Part shown: positions 56,286 through 64,000 of the stretch, piece after piece
How the letters are laid out: every line of letters starts with the position of its first letter
Numbering within the stretch: the stretch's first letter is position 1
DNA from: Prolixibacteraceae bacterium JC049
GTDB lineage: Bacteria > Bacteroidota > Bacteroidia > Bacteroidales > Prolixibacteraceae
Reading direction: 5' to 3'
Length of the DNA stretch: 64,000 nucleotides
Assembly: GCA_023369685.1 (NCBI GenBank)
Contig: SACZ01000005.1
Location: 1 to 64,000 of the forward strand
The notes under the pieces: generated by a model
What the model was told of the DNA's origin: nothing
The model's input: the letters and a program-made list of their open reading frames with translations, nothing else
The model's database searches: none
Program-made: the position numbers and the translations under genes

Positions 56286-58127
56286 TTACAGTTTCAGTTT
56301 ATTCTTCAGTTCGTTGAAGTTATCGCTCAACTTGCCCGATTTATTTTCCTCTTCTGGCTTTATTCCATAAATCTGATTGATCAGGTGATCGTATTTTGCA
56401 TGAACAAACTGCCGTTTCAATTTCAAAGTTGGAGACAGTTCTCCTGAGTTGGGAGTCCAGGCTTCACAAACCAACTTAAAACGATTGATCTGTTCCACTT
56501 GGCCAAGCGACTTGTTCACCTCCTTCACTTCTTTTTGAAATTCAGCTTGAACTTCCGGCAGTTCTATCAACGCCTTATTATCTTTAAAGTGTAGGTTTTG
56601 TTTCGCACACCAATCGTGCAAGTAATCGAAATTAGGAGAAATAATTGCACTGGCAAACTTCTGACTTTCACCTACCACCATCGCCTGTTCAATAAAGAAC
56701 GATTCTTTCAGTTTATTCTCAATCATCTGAGGAGCAATATATTTCCCTCCCGACAATTTGAAAATTTCTTTCTTTCGGTCTGTAATTTTCAGATAGATAT
56801 CCTCAACAAAGCAACCAACGTCTCCAGTATGAAACCAACCATCTTCATCGATAACTTCTGCTGTTAGCTCCGGTTCTTTATAGTATCCTTTCATTACACA
56901 AGGTCCTTTACAAAGAATTTCTCCATCCTCGGCAATTTTCACCTCAACACCAGTCAGTGGAGGACCAACTGTCCCAACACGTATTTGGCCTTTCAATGGA
57001 TTACTAACTGCAATAACCGGTGAAGTTTCTGTCAAACCGTAACCTTCTAATGTTTTGATCTTTGCAATTCCGAAAACGCTTAAAATACGTCCTTGCAAAG
57101 CAGCCCCTCCCGAAACAATTACCTCAATATTACCTCCCATAGCTGCACGCCATTTGGAGTAAACCAACTTATCGGCAATTATGCGTTGAAGATGAAACAA
57201 TGGTCCAAATTTCTTCCCATAATCAAAACGGTGTCCCAATCGAACAGCCCAAAAGAAAATCGATTTCTTAAATCCATCCAATTGCTTCCCTTTATTGATT
57301 ATTCCATCGTAAATACGTTCCAACAAACGTGGCACAGTATTGAAAATATGTGGTTTAATTTCTGTAATAGCAGGTAGAATTCCTGCTAAATTCTCCACAT
57401 AATAAATGCCAATTCCTTTGTATATAAAGTGATAATTCAAGCTACGCTCGTAAATATGACACAACGGCAAAAAGCTAATAGCACGGTGCCCCATCCCCAG
57501 ATCATGGTAAGCAGTCTGAGCCACAAAATTGCTAATCAAGTTCTTGTGTGTCAGCATTACTCCTTTGGGCGTTCCTGTAGTTCCTGACGTATAGATCATA
57601 GTAACCACATCATCCTCATTCACTGTTGCTTTACGCTTTTCTAACGCTGACACTAATTCTGGCGTTTCATCACCTTCAGGTAATGCTATTTCTTGCCAGT
57701 TTTTTGCCCCCTCAACTTCCGAAATGGTATAAACATCCAAGTTATTTAAGTTGTCAGCAACCGGCTTTACCTTTTTATACAGCTTAACATCTGAAGTAAT
57801 TACAAACTTCACTTCGGCGTGAGCCAAAATATAAGCATAATCCTCTTCGCTAATAGTTGGATAAATAGGTAAATGAATAGCTCCAGTTAATGCAATTCCC
57901 ATATCAATGAAATTCCACTCTGGTCGATTGGTAGATATTGTAGCAATAATATCGCCCTTCTTAATTCCCATCTTTAGCAAGCCCAACGCAAAACGTCGAG
58001 ATTCTTTCACATAGGAATCGGTATTGTATTTGACCCACTCGCCATCTTTTTTCCCACCAAAAATATCATCTCTTGGCACCTTATTCTGACAGTGATCGAG
58101 CAGTTCGAATGTACGTTTAATTGTCAT
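56286..58127 (-). CDS. Long-chain acyl-CoA synthetase (AMP-forming), copy 2
   Basis: 613 residues of the ANL superfamily. The ATP loop is MIYTSGTTGTPKGVMLTHKN (about 172-191), followed by GYGLTETSPV, GWFHTGDVG, and LKITDRKKEIFKLSGGKYIAPQ, which holds the hinge Asp and acyl-CoA-type motifs. The C-terminus is 23 residues longer than that of its neighbour, ending in a Lys-rich tail. It activates fatty acids to acyl-CoA via an acyl-adenylate. It lies 18 bases downstream of the homologous gene at 58146 and is probably cotranscribed. The two are clear paralogues from a tandem duplication. Confidence 0.93.
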   Translation of the reverse strand: MTIKRTFELLDHCQNKVPRDDIFGGKKDGEWVKYNTDSYVKESRRFALGLLKMGIKKGDIIATISTNRPEWNFIDMGIALTGAIHLPIYPTISEEDYAYILAHAEVKFVITSDVKLYKKVKPVADNLNNLDVYTISEVEGAKNWQEIALPEGDETPELVSALEKRKATVNEDDVVTMIYTSGTTGTPKGVMLTHKNLISNFVAQTAYHDLGMGHRAISFLPLCHIYERSLNYHFIYKGIGIYYVENLAGILPAITEIKPHIFNTVPRLLERIYDGIINKGKQLDGFKKSIFFWAVRLGHRFDYGKKFGPLFHLQRIIADKLVYSKWRAAMGGNIEVIVSGGAALQGRILSVFGIAKIKTLEGYGLTETSPVIAVSNPLKGQIRVGTVGPPLTGVEVKIAEDGEILCKGPCVMKGYYKEPELTAEVIDEDGWFHTGDVGCFVEDIYLKITDRKKEIFKLSGGKYIAPQMIENKLKESFFIEQAMVVGESQKFASAIISPNFDYLHDWCAKQNLHFKDNKALIELPEVQAEFQKEVKEVNKSLGQVEQINRFKLVCEAWTPNSGELSPTLKLKRQFVHAKYDHLINQIYGIKPEEENKSGKLSDNFNELKNKLKL

Positions 58128-58145
58128 ATCCTTTTTTTTATCAGA

Positions 58146-59918
58146 CTATTGAAACATCTCTTCTATTTCTGTGGCATACTTACCGAACACCACATCTCGT
58201 TTCAATTTTAAAGAAGCTGAAAGTTCTCCCGTATTCGGAGTCCACTCATGTGCCACAACCACAAATGTTTTCATTTGCTCATGCGCACTCAGTCCTTTAT
58301 TTATCTGAATAATTTCTTTCTGAATTCTCTTTTTTACTTCGGGGTGTTTTACCAATTCTTCGTTATCTCTGTAAACCACATTGTGTTTGGTTGCCCAAAA
58401 ATGTAAATAATCGAAATTAGGAGAAATCACTAAACCAGTATACTTCTCATTCTCTCCCACTACCATTGCTTGCTCAATAAAGTTCGACTCTTTGGCTTTA
58501 TTCTCAACAACCTGCGGAGCAACATATTTTCCTGACGACAATTTAAATATCGATTTCTTTCTATCGGTAATTTTAAGGAATTTATTATCAACCAACATTC
58601 CAATATCGCCTGTATGAAACCATCCATCATTATCAATAACTTGTGAAGTATATTCCGGATCTTTATAATACCCTTTCATTACATTGGGCCCCTTCACCAA
58701 AATCTCTCCATCTTCAGCTATTTTCACAGTTACTCCATTTAGAACAGGACCAACTGTTCCTAACATATATTCTTCTTTGGAATATCCATTAACAGCATTT
58801 ACGGGAGATGTTTCTGTCAATCCATATCCTTCCTGAACCAATAAACCGGCAGCTCCAAATATTCTTCCTAAGCGCTCTTGCATTGCAGCACCTCCAGAAA
58901 CAATCATCTTTACATTTCCTCCTAAGGCTGCTTGCCACTTACTGAATATTAATTTTCTTGCTATTTTCAGTTGCAAGTTATACCACCAACTTTTTCGTTC
59001 AAAGGGAACATATTGTTCTGCTAATTTAATAGACCAGAAGAACATGCTCTTCTTAAATCCAGTCAGATCTTTTCCTTTAGCTACAATCTGATCATAGACT
59101 TTCTCCAGAAATCGAGGAACACATGTAAAACCATCAGCTTTTATTTCGTTCAGGTCTTTTACAATTGTTCCCATATTCTGAGCATAGTAAATAGGAATAC
59201 CACAATACAGATATAAGTAATTCAACATCCGCTCATACACGTGGCACAATGGAAGAAAACTAATTACTTTATGGTTAGAGTTTAGCGGAATGCAGGCAGA
59301 AGAATCAATAGCATTACTCAATATATTCTTATGTGATAACATAACTCCTTTTGGAGCTCCTGTTGTTCCTGAAGTATAAATAATAGTTACTAAATCATCG
59401 GGTAAAATGGATGCACTTAACGCATTCAGTTTTTGTAAATCTTCTTCTGAAGCCTTTTCTCCTGACTCAACAATCTCCGAAAAATTCGCTTCATTTTCAA
59501 TTTCGTCTACGGTATAAACCTTAACATCTGCGAAGCGTTCTAAAGCCGGTTTTATTCTATTATAGATAACCTTATTTCCAATAATTGCCAATTTAGCCTC
59601 TGAGTGCTCAATTAAATAAGCATACTCATCTTCGGTTAAATTAGGGTATAATGGTACATGCACCATTCCTGCTTGTGCAATTCCCATATCGATAACATTC
59701 CACTCTGGTCGGCTATTACAAACAGTGATAATTTTATCTTCTTTCTCTAGTCCTAGTTTTAATAATCCGATGGAAAAATGTTGACACTTTTGTACATATT
59801 CCTTGGTACTGTATGACTTCCAAGTTCCGGTAGATTTTCCAGCAAGAATAACTTCCTTCTGAAAGTTTTGCTCTAAATAGGGTAAAAGATCAAAAAGGCG
59901 ATCTAGCTTATTATTCAT
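58146..59918 (-). CDS. Long-chain acyl-CoA synthetase (AMP-forming), copy 1
   Basis: 590 residues with the same layout as the following gene: IIYTSGTTGAPKGVMLSHKN, GYGLTETSPV, GWFHTGDIG, and LKITDRKKSIFKLSSGKYVAPQ. It is the first gene of the pair, with a TATATTTG promoter element 38-45 bases upstream. The two enzymes may differ in chain length preference or regulation. No membrane helix is obvious, so it is probably peripheral at the inner membrane. Confidence 0.93.
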   Translation of the reverse strand: MNNKLDRLFDLLPYLEQNFQKEVILAGKSTGTWKSYSTKEYVQKCQHFSIGLLKLGLEKEDKIITVCNSRPEWNVIDMGIAQAGMVHVPLYPNLTEDEYAYLIEHSEAKLAIIGNKVIYNRIKPALERFADVKVYTVDEIENEANFSEIVESGEKASEEDLQKLNALSASILPDDLVTIIYTSGTTGAPKGVMLSHKNILSNAIDSSACIPLNSNHKVISFLPLCHVYERMLNYLYLYCGIPIYYAQNMGTIVKDLNEIKADGFTCVPRFLEKVYDQIVAKGKDLTGFKKSMFFWSIKLAEQYVPFERKSWWYNLQLKIARKLIFSKWQAALGGNVKMIVSGGAAMQERLGRIFGAAGLLVQEGYGLTETSPVNAVNGYSKEEYMLGTVGPVLNGVTVKIAEDGEILVKGPNVMKGYYKDPEYTSQVIDNDGWFHTGDIGMLVDNKFLKITDRKKSIFKLSSGKYVAPQVVENKAKESNFIEQAMVVGENEKYTGLVISPNFDYLHFWATKHNVVYRDNEELVKHPEVKKRIQKEIIQINKGLSAHEQMKTFVVVAHEWTPNTGELSASLKLKRDVVFGKYATEIEEMFQ

Positions 59919-59955
59919 ATCAAAATTTTTTCAGCCTACTATCGACGTTAAGTCA

Positions 59956-59963
59956 CAAATATA
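59956..59963 (-). promoter_or_regulatory. -7 element (TATATTTG) of the acyl-CoA synthetase pair
   Basis: It matches TAnnTTTG exactly on the - strand, 38 bases upstream of the start codon. The -33 region has no exact TTG. Confidence 0.55.
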
Positions 59964-60214
59964 ATAATCTATTATTTTAATAGAACTAAGATTTCAGGAT
60001 ATTAGATATTCAGATCATTAGAAGAAAAGAGATTTCTAACTTCATTCTATCAACAATCATTAAGTTTTCACAATCCAAAAATCCATTCATCAATAAATCT
60101 TTTAAATAGTCCTATATTTTTTATATCGTTTTACTTCAACAGCTTCTTTCACCTCTAAGTTTAATTAGAACAAAAAATTCTACTATTTTTATAGGGTAAT
60201 CTCAAATCACTACC

Positions 60215-60580
60215 ATGGAACGAATAGATAATAACGACCATCAGGATATGCCCAATCAAGAGGTACAGCCTCTTCCCAATGCTACATTAATTTTAACATT
60301 AGGTGTAATTTCTCTCATCACACTGTTTTGTTATCAACCAGCATCTTTGTTATTGGCCATTATAGCATTGATTTTGGCCTATATCGAAGACAATAACTAC
60401 AAAGCCTCACCAATGTCGTATACTCGTCATTCGTACACCAATTTGAAAACAGGAAGAGTATGTGCCATTATTGCAGCTGCACTATCTGGAATCTTACTTT
60501 TCTTCGCCCTTTTAGGAATAAGTCACTTCTTAAATGAATTGCCTTTTTTCGAAAATTTACACTTTGAATCTAACTTCTAA
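60215..60580 (+). CDS. Small two-helix membrane protein (CCC-motif/DUF4190-like)
   Basis: 121 residues. An N-terminal hydrophilic stretch of about 20 residues ends in LPNATLILTLGVISLITLFCY, the start of the first membrane region (about 24-58, containing ALILAYIEDNN). A polar loop with NLKTGRVCAIIAAALSGIL leads to the second helix (about 85-108). The NATLILTLG and KTGRVCAII patterns resemble the small Bacteroidota 'CCC motif' membrane proteins. No function is known for the family. It is an inner-membrane protein, probably with both ends on the same side. Confidence 0.75.
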   Translation: MERIDNNDHQDMPNQEVQPLPNATLILTLGVISLITLFCYQPASLLLAIIALILAYIEDNNYKASPMSYTRHSYTNLKTGRVCAIIAAALSGILLFFALLGISHFLNELPFFENLHFESNF

Positions 60581-60723
60581 AAGCGGATAAGAAAACGTTA
60601 AGAAATGTTAACAAATCTTTTTTTTTGAAACATTATTATCTGTGCTACGAATAACTTAAACACTAACACTGAGCTAATTCGTTTTTGAGGGAGATGCTTT
60701 TGGCTTATGAAAATTTAAGTAGC

Positions 60724-61248
60724 ATGGTATATTCATTCTGTATTTTATCGGGGGAAATTGATGAATTCTATCTACGCATATCAATTGACTCATCATCAAC
60801 ATTTGAAGAGTTCAATCAATTTCTTCAAGAAAGTTTAGGCTACGATCAAGCCCTAATTACGACTTTTGATATTGTAGATAAAAACTGGAATAAGCTACTT
60901 GAAATCACACCAATTGATACTGGATTTAATCTTCCGTCTCAGTTAACTATGCACACCACCACCCTTGAATCTGTCATCAAAGAAATTCATTCAAGACTAA
61001 TCTATCGTTTCGACATATTAAACGATCGTGCATTTTTTATTGAACTAATCGACATTACTATGGAAAAAAATCTAAAAGATCCTGTAGTTATTGCTAAGCA
61101 AGGAAACACCCCCGAACAAGTAGTATCTGAAAGTTTCATTTCAGGAGTTTGGGTACCAGATGAATTGGATCAAAAGCAGGCATCCAACGACTTTGGAGAT
61201 TTCATGGACTACAGTGAGATCTATGGGGAAATGTTAGATCTTCAGTAA
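60724..61248 (+). CDS. pRiA4b ORF-3-like family protein
   Basis: 174 residues from the ATG at 60724 (MVYSFCILSGEIDEFYLRISID), which is where members of the family start. In-frame starts at 60685 (TTG) and 60694 (ATG, next to GAGGGAG) would add 13 or 10 residues and cannot be excluded. The fold signature is TFEEFNQFLQESLGYDQALITTFDIVDKNW and RAFFIELIDITMEKNLKDPVVI. The C-terminal end is acidic. Family members occur on plasmids and chromosomes in Bacteroidota with no established function. A terminator follows. Confidence 0.75.
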   Translation: MVYSFCILSGEIDEFYLRISIDSSSTFEEFNQFLQESLGYDQALITTFDIVDKNWNKLLEITPIDTGFNLPSQLTMHTTTLESVIKEIHSRLIYRFDILNDRAFFIELIDITMEKNLKDPVVIAKQGNTPEQVVSESFISGVWVPDELDQKQASNDFGDFMDYSEIYGEMLDLQ

Positions 61249-61272
61249 TTATTATTTAATGATTAACAACAG

Positions 61273-61299
61273 AAGCTGCTTTTTCAAGCAGCTTTTTTT
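61273..61299 (+). terminator. Rho-independent terminator
   Basis: A perfect 9-bp stem AAGCTGCTT/AAGCAGCTT with a 4-base loop and a T-rich tail ends the pRiA4b ORF-3-like gene. Confidence 0.92.
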
Positions 61300-61310
61300 A
61301 TGAACTTCAC

Positions 61311-61318
61311 TACCTTTG
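61311..61318 (+). promoter_or_regulatory. -7 element (TACCTTTG) of miaA
   Basis: It matches TAnnTTTG exactly, 32 bases before the miaA ATG at 61351. It supports that start, because an in-frame start at 61300 would lie upstream of the promoter. Confidence 0.65.
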
Positions 61319-61350
61319 CGCTTCGATCTGAAATCATTTATAGTCTGAAA

Positions 61351-62259
61351 ATGGAGAACTATTTAATTGTAATTTTAGGACCGACTGGTGTTGGCAAAAC
61401 AGACCTTAGTATCGATATCGCAAAAAAATACAATACCGATATTGTCTCATCCGACTCTCGTCAGGTGTATAAAGAATTAAACATTGGAACAGCTGTACCA
61501 GAACCTCATTACCTGGAACAGGTGAAGCACCATTTTATTCAGCATTTATCGGTTTTAGATTATTACAGTGCAAGTCGATTCGAAGAAAGCGCGATGGAGC
61601 TTTTAACAGAGTTATTTAAATCGAAACAAGCAGTTGTTGTTTCTGGTGGCTCTATGCTTTATATCGACTCGCTATGCAACGGAATTGACGAACTACCAAC
61701 TGTTGACCCAGAACTTCGAAAAGAGCTAATAGAACGCTTTGAAAACGAAGGATTAGAACCTTTGAGAAGAGAATTAAAACACCTCGATCCTGCTTATTAC
61801 GATAAAGTAGACTTAAAGAATCCAAAGCGAATTCTTCATGCTTTGGAAATTTGCTATATGACAGGAAAGCCCTTCACTGAGCTGAGAACAAACATCAAGA
61901 AAGAGCGTCCATTTAAGATCATCAAGTTAGGTTTAAACAGAGACCGTGAAGAGCTTTATGAGCGAATCAATTTGCGTGTCGACTTGATGCTCGAACAAGG
62001 TTTGGAAGAAGAAGCCAGAAGTGTTTACCAACACAAAGCAAACAACTCGCTAAACACTGTAGGTTACAAAGAACTTTTCGATTATTTCGATGGTACAATC
62101 GACAAAGAAGAGGCCATTCGATTGATTAAAAGAAACAGTAGACGTTATGCGCGTAAGCAATTGTCTTGGTTTAGACGAGACGACTCAGTTAATTGGTTTC
62201 ATCCTGAAGAGTCGGAAAAGATTTTCGACTTCTTAGATAAAGAAATTAAAAATACTTAA
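61351..62259 (+). CDS. miaA: tRNA dimethylallyltransferase
   Basis: 302 residues from the ATG at 61351 (MENYLIVILGPTGVGKTDLSID). The P-loop GPTGVGKT is at 10-17. The DSRQVYKELNIGTAVP stretch and the C-terminal INLRVDLMLEQGLEEEARSV, GYKELFDY and RRYARKQLSWFRRD are conserved in MiaA. It adds a dimethylallyl group to A37 of tRNAs reading U-starting codons. The upstream promoter element at 61311 excludes the longer start at 61300. A glycosyltransferase gene follows. Confidence 0.97.
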   Translation: MENYLIVILGPTGVGKTDLSIDIAKKYNTDIVSSDSRQVYKELNIGTAVPEPHYLEQVKHHFIQHLSVLDYYSASRFEESAMELLTELFKSKQAVVVSGGSMLYIDSLCNGIDELPTVDPELRKELIERFENEGLEPLRRELKHLDPAYYDKVDLKNPKRILHALEICYMTGKPFTELRTNIKKERPFKIIKLGLNRDREELYERINLRVDLMLEQGLEEEARSVYQHKANNSLNTVGYKELFDYFDGTIDKEEAIRLIKRNSRRYARKQLSWFRRDDSVNWFHPEESEKIFDFLDKEIKNT

Positions 62260-62322
62260 CAGTAAGTTTTCGATTGTTGCTCCTAGAATCGTTAACTTTC
62301 GTTGATTTTTAGCATAAACAGA

Positions 62323-63468
62323 ATGGCCTTGAATAAGAAAAAAATAATCATTATTGGACCTGCGCACCCTTATCGAGGGGGAATTGCAGCATTGAACGAA
62401 CGCTTGGCTTCTCAATTAATTCAGGAAGGCAACGATGTTACTATTTATAATTTCACCGTTCAGTACCCGAGTATTCTTTTCCCTGGGAAAACACAATACA
62501 CCGATAGTGATCCTATTTCTGGTCTTGACATTCAACGAAAAATCAACTCCGTCAATCCTCTTAACTGGCTGGCTGTAGGTAATGAGCTGAAAAAGCAGAA
62601 GCCTGATCTTATTATTGTTCGCTACTGGCTTCCTTTTATGGCTCCTGCGCTGGGAACAATATGCCGTAAGGCTCGAAAAAACAACCACACCAAAGTGGTT
62701 GCATTAGTCGATAATATTATCCCCCATGAAAAAAGACTTGGAGATGTTTCATTAACTAAATATTTCACCCATAGTGTCGATGGTTTTATTGCAATGTCAG
62801 ATGTAGTATTCGACGATATATCTAAATTCATTGATGAGCCTAAAAAGCGTTTTTCTCCCCACCCTATTTACGACCATTACGGAGAAATATTAGACCGGGA
62901 AGAGGCATTAAAAGCACTTCAACTCGATCCATCGTACAACTATCTACTATTTTTTGGTTTTATAAGAGATTACAAAGGTTTAGATCTTTTACTGCAAGCA
63001 ATGGCCAACCCACGCCTTCGAAAGCGCAACATCAAGCTTATTGTTGCTGGAGAATTTTATTCCGATCCAAAATACTACCATGATATCATTGAAAAATTCG
63101 GTTTAAAAGATGATGTTATTCTTCATACCGAATACATTCCCAATGAAGCAATCAACCAATATTTTGGTGCGGCCGACTTAGTCGTTCAACCTTATAAAAC
63201 AGCCACTCAAAGTGGAGTAACTCAAATTGGCTACCACTTCAATAAAGCGATGTTGGTAACCGATGTAGGTGGTTTAGCCGAAATTATTGCTCATCAAAAA
63301 TCGGGTTATGTAGTACAACCAGACGAATTGGCCATTTCAAATGCCATTGTCGATTTCTTCAATAATGAAAGAAAAGCCGACTTTGAAGAAGAGGTAATAG
63401 AGCAGAAAAAGAAATTTTCATGGGAGAGAATGACCTCAACTATTGATGAGTTGTTCAATAGTTTGTAA
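62323..63468 (+). CDS. Family 4 (GT-B) glycosyltransferase
   Basis: 381 residues from the ATG at 62323. An in-frame TTG seven codons earlier is less likely. The N-terminal KKIIIIGPAHPYRGGIAALNERLA is a GT-B start with the glycine-rich loop. The C-terminal domain has LLFFGFIRDYKGLDLLLQAM, ADLVVQPYKTATQSGVTQIGYHFNKAMLVTDVGGLAEII, where a Gln-Ser-Gly stretch takes the place of the usual E-x7-E nucleotide-sugar motif. It is probably involved in envelope polysaccharide synthesis, given the gmhA gene nine bases downstream. Donor sugar unknown. Confidence 0.85.
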   Translation: MALNKKKIIIIGPAHPYRGGIAALNERLASQLIQEGNDVTIYNFTVQYPSILFPGKTQYTDSDPISGLDIQRKINSVNPLNWLAVGNELKKQKPDLIIVRYWLPFMAPALGTICRKARKNNHTKVVALVDNIIPHEKRLGDVSLTKYFTHSVDGFIAMSDVVFDDISKFIDEPKKRFSPHPIYDHYGEILDREEALKALQLDPSYNYLLFFGFIRDYKGLDLLLQAMANPRLRKRNIKLIVAGEFYSDPKYYHDIIEKFGLKDDVILHTEYIPNEAINQYFGAADLVVQPYKTATQSGVTQIGYHFNKAMLVTDVGGLAEIIAHQKSGYVVQPDELAISNAIVDFFNNERKADFEEEVIEQKKKFSWERMTSTIDELFNSL

Positions 63469-63477
63469 TTTACACCC

Positions 63478-64000
63478 ATGATTGGAACTCGAATAAAAGA
63501 AGCAATAGAGCTAAAAAATACCATCCTTAATAATCAACTCATCTTAAAACAAATAGATGAAGTTATTGCTATTATGCTTAAAGCATTGGAAAATGGGCAT
63601 GGAATATTTTTCTGCGGCAATGGAGGAAGTGCTGCCGACGCACAGCATCTTTCAGCGGAATTGGCTGGTCGGTTTTACATCGACAGACCACCACTAAAAG
63701 CAGAAGCTATCCATATTAACAGCTCTTTTTTAACTGCAGTATCCAACGATTATAGTTTTGAACAGGCTTATGCCAGAGCAGTAGAAGCACAAGCACAAAA
63801 AGGCGACGTGCTATATTTTCTATCAACAAGTGGCAACTCTGCAAATATTGTTTCGGCATGCCAACAAGCTAATGAAATGGGCATAACCACTATTGCTTTC
63901 ACAGGAGAAAAAGATTCTAACCTGAAGCAATATGCCAATGTTACCATACAAATACCAAGTTCAAATACACCTCGAATTCAGGAAGCACATATGCTATTGG
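63478..64000 (+). CDS. gmhA: D-sedoheptulose 7-phosphate isomerase, 3' end outside window
   Basis: 174 codons are visible from the ATG at 63478 and the frame runs off the window. It is a SIS-domain protein: IFFCGNGGSAADAQHLSAELAGRF (about 42-65) is the GmhA phosphosugar-binding loop, followed by VSNDYSFEQAYARAVEAQ and YFLSTSGNSANIVSACQQA. It converts sedoheptulose 7-phosphate to D-glycero-D-manno-heptose 7-phosphate, the first step to ADP-heptose for LPS core or other glycans. It follows the GT-B gene by nine bases, supporting an envelope-sugar role. Confidence 0.93.
   Translation, partial: MIGTRIKEAIELKNTILNNQLILKQIDEVIAIMLKALENGHGIFFCGNGGSAADAQHLSAELAGRFYIDRPPLKAEAIHINSSFLTAVSNDYSFEQAYARAVEAQAQKGDVLYFLSTSGNSANIVSACQQANEMGITTIAFTGEKDSNLKQYANVTIQIPSSNTPRIQEAHMLL

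Noticed and set aside
56286-59918. Recent duplication by transposition of the acyl-CoA synthetase pair
   Set aside because: The two copies are well diverged in DNA, with no flanking repeats or transposase. An old tandem duplication is enough.

Overview
The window is a 64-kb piece of an AT-rich chromosome of a Bacteroidota bacterium, most likely a marine member of the Bacteroidales/Marinilabiliales group (Marinifilaceae-like; the family placement is inference). The supporting evidence is the Bacteroidota promoter signature TTG-N19/20-TAnnTTTG in front of many genes, a type IX secretion (T9SS) C-terminal sorting domain, a PorT homologue beside ubiE/menG, and the order tRNA-Tyr/Gly/Thr, tuf, secE, nusG, rplKAJL, rpoBC followed by a DUF3467 gene.

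Region 1 (1-8.3 kb, + strand) is a surface-protein island. It holds the 3' end of a repeat protein built on nearly identical 159-bp tandem repeats, a small secreted protein, and three large modular secreted proteins. All three share a C-terminal block of about 210 residues, and two carry a C-type lectin domain with EPN and WND calcium/sugar-binding motifs. Region 2 (8.4-12.1 kb) is housekeeping: a CstA-type transporter, an SRPBCC protein, a PhnB-like VOC protein and a MATE exporter. Region 3 (12.5-25.7 kb, - strand) is the transcription/translation supercluster, read tRNA-Tyr, tRNA-Gly, tRNA-Thr, tuf, secE, nusG, rplK, rplA, rplJ, rplL, rpoB, rpoC, DUF3467. Its spacers hold strong GC-rich hairpins. 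The tuf-secE spacer also holds a tRNA-like remnant that has acceptor, D and T arms but no anticodon arm, where many Bacteroidota have tRNA-Trp.

Region 4 (26-45.5 kb) is mostly core metabolism and envelope functions: rpsU-xerC-hpf, an HhH protein, an NSS transporter, class II aldolase, a TamA-like outer-membrane lipoprotein, a SpoU methyltransferase, an FAD oxidoreductase, porT-menG, a PurM/PurL-like protein, an SDR, an Ldh-family oxidoreductase, a family 2 glycosyltransferase, an InaA/Kdo-kinase-like protein, a LytS/LytTR two-component pair and a nitroreductase. Region 5 (45.6-54 kb) is one 2783-residue secreted protein made of about 23 Ig-like (SbsA/Big_5 type) repeats and ending in a T9SS type A sorting domain, so the PorT of region 4 belongs to the machinery expected to export it. 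It is preceded by a gene-free interval of about 1.1 kb.

Region 6 (55-64 kb) has gap (GAPDH), a 42-bp near-perfect palindrome, two tandem long-chain acyl-CoA synthetases, a small membrane protein, a pRiA4b ORF-3-like protein, miaA, a family 4 glycosyltransferase and a gmhA gene cut by the window end. The best candidates for something undescribed are the anticodon-less tRNA-like element between tuf and secE, and the shared C-terminal module of the three surface proteins, which have signal peptides but no recognisable T9SS sorting domain.
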